From an uncultured Collinsella sp. (lineage in GTDB: Bacteria; Actinomycetota; Coriobacteriia; Coriobacteriales; Coriobacteriaceae): a DNA stretch of 6,716 nucleotides. How positions within the stretch are numbered: position 1 is the first letter of the stretch; each line of letters begins with the position of its first letter. This document shows positions 5,750-6,716 of the stretch, one piece after another. A program made the position numbers and the translations under genes. The notes below the pieces were generated by a model. That model had not been told where the DNA came from. It ran no database searches and was given only the letters and a program-made list of their open reading frames with translations. The stretch spans positions 1 through 6,716 of the forward strand of contig CABSMV010000099.1 of the NCBI GenBank assembly GCA_902478935.1, written 5' to 3'.

Positions 5750-6628
5750 CTAGCGCTCAACGAACTCTTGGATTTCCGCGAGCAGGCGCTTTGCCTCCTG
5801 ACGACCCTGGATATACAGGTCCAAAAGCTTTGCCGAATCGTGTTCAACGTGGCCGACCTCGACCGGCTTTTGTGGAGCGACGACCAACGCACGGCCCTCG
5901 CGCTCATACTTCCACAGGTGCATGCGCTGGATGTTGTAGCGGTCGTGGCGCGTCTCGATTCCCTCGAGCAGATAGGGGTAGTCAGCATAACGTGCACGCG
6001 CGGCAGGCATAAACTCGTAGGGCTTTTTCTCGTACGAGCGGTCCTGCGTAACGATGACAACCGCGCGATCGAAGCCCGCCTCCTCCAGCACGTGCTCGAT
6101 GGGGATCGAGTCGGCTACGCCACCGTCGACGTATTTGTGCCCGTCAATCTCGACCGGCGGCGTCACCAGCGGCAGCGACGTCGATGCGCGCACAGCGTCG
6201 AGGTCGAGCACGGCGCTTTTGACCGGGAGGTACGTGGCGGTTCCAAAGAGCATGTCCGTCGCGACGGCGTACATCTCGATGGGGCTCGCGTCGAACGTCT
6301 CGTTGTCAAAGGGATCCAGGCGGTCCTGGACATCGTTGAAAATAAAGTCGTAACCCACAATAGAGCCCGTGGACGCAAACGATGCGGCGCCCATGAAGCG
6401 GCTGTCGTTGCAGAAAGCCAGGTTGATGCGGTTGGCACGGCCGATCTGGTGCGACTTATAGTTCACGCCGTTGAGGGCGCCGGCCGATACACCGTAGACA
6501 GCCGGAATCTCAACGCCAGCCTCCATGAGAACGTCGAGCACGCCCGCGGTAAACTGCCCGCGGAAGCTGCCGCCCTCCAGGACGAGCGCGACCTTGCCAG
6601 CGTTCTTTGCCTTATCTTCTGCAGTCAT
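5750..6628 (-). CDS. Patatin-like phospholipase, YjjU type
   Basis: This is a predicted serine lipid acyl hydrolase using a Ser-Asp dyad. With the start at 6628 it has 292 residues. The oxyanion-loop motif EGGSFRG is at 18-24, the nucleophile elbow GVSAG at 46-50 (Ser48), the ASTSLPLVTPPV block at 147-158 and the dyad Asp in VDGG at 167-170 (Asp168). The region from about 225 to the end (RYNIQRMHLW, then a helical LYIQGRQEAKRLL) resembles the C-terminal domain of bacterial YjjU-like patatins. The ATG at 6628 was chosen because AGGAGG (6634-6639) sits 5 bases upstream; a longer frame from the ATG at 6688 adds a Lys-rich, unconserved 20 residues with no ribosome binding site. There is no signal peptide or membrane segment, so it is probably cytosolic. 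The third glycine of the usual GGG loop is Ser21. The natural substrate is unknown. No terminator was found after it. Confidence 0.9.
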   Translation of the reverse strand: MTAEDKAKNAGKVALVLEGGSFRGQFTAGVLDVLMEAGVEIPAVYGVSAGALNGVNYKSHQIGRANRINLAFCNDSRFMGAASFASTGSIVGYDFIFNDVQDRLDPFDNETFDASPIEMYAVATDMLFGTATYLPVKSAVLDLDAVRASTSLPLVTPPVEIDGHKYVDGGVADSIPIEHVLEEAGFDRAVVIVTQDRSYEKKPYEFMPAARARYADYPYLLEGIETRHDRYNIQRMHLWKYEREGRALVVAPQKPVEVGHVEHDSAKLLDLYIQGRQEAKRLLAEIQEFVER

Positions 6629-6633
6629 ATTGA

Positions 6634-6639
6634 CCTCCT
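6634..6639 (-). promoter_or_regulatory. Ribosome binding site deciding the patatin start
   Basis: AGGAGG lies 5 bases before the ATG at 6628, which fixes that codon as the start rather than the in-frame ATG at 6688. Confidence 0.88.
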
Positions 6640-6716
6640 GCGATTGCGTTTTGGCTTTCTTGGGACCTCGGACGTTTTTCCGGACCATGTCCCGGCGCTA
6701 TGCCGCATGGCCCCTC
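6640..6716. other. Upstream flank of the patatin gene, no gene identified
   Basis: These bases hold an in-frame stop at 6698-6700 ahead of the longer patatin frame. I see no -35/-10 pair and no terminator. The promoter or an upstream operon partner probably lies outside the window. Confidence 0.5.

Overview
The window looks like the end of an Illumina-assembled contig from a GC-rich, high-GC Gram-positive gut-type bacterium. I infer the class Coriobacteriia, with a Collinsella-like genome as best guess. The inference rests on the rplM-rpsI-glmM gene order, codon use rich in GC at third positions, a Bacillus-type NagB and a MalT/LuxR-like STAND protein. It is a judgement from the sequence, not a database match. 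Every supported gene lies on the minus strand, so the biological reading direction runs from 6716 down to 1.

Layout in transcription order: a patatin-like phospholipase of the YjjU type (6628-5750); a gap of about 190 bases with a possible tiny ORF, a good promoter and a structured leader; the ribosomal protein operon rplM-rpsI (5555-4714), closed by a strong intrinsic terminator (4682-4640); glmM, phosphoglucosamine mutase (4590-3253); a stand-alone PTS EIIA of the glucose family (3181-2684); a 271-base gap with two inverted repeats; nagB, glucosamine-6-phosphate deaminase (2412-1684), followed by an intrinsic terminator (1651-1624); a gap of about 390 bases with clustered short repeats and one imperfect hairpin; and the N-terminal 397 residues of a STAND-type ATPase (1235-46).

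The central genes meet at one metabolic node. GlmM takes glucosamine-6-phosphate towards UDP-GlcNAc and cell wall. NagB takes it towards fructose-6-phosphate and ammonia. The EIIA protein is of the kind that phosphorylates glucose or GlcNAc permeases, which supply the hexose phosphates. Together with rplM-rpsI this links growth, wall synthesis and amino-sugar use, although the terminators and gaps suggest several transcription units.

The clearest anomaly is technical. Bases 1-45 are not genomic: they match the end of the Illumina P7 primer, an 8-base index and the Nextera read-2 adapter with the Tn5 mosaic end. The last 12 residues of the ORF entering this end are therefore an artefact. I found no CRISPR array, insertion sequence, tRNA, rRNA or defence system. 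The remaining points of interest are modest regulatory structures.
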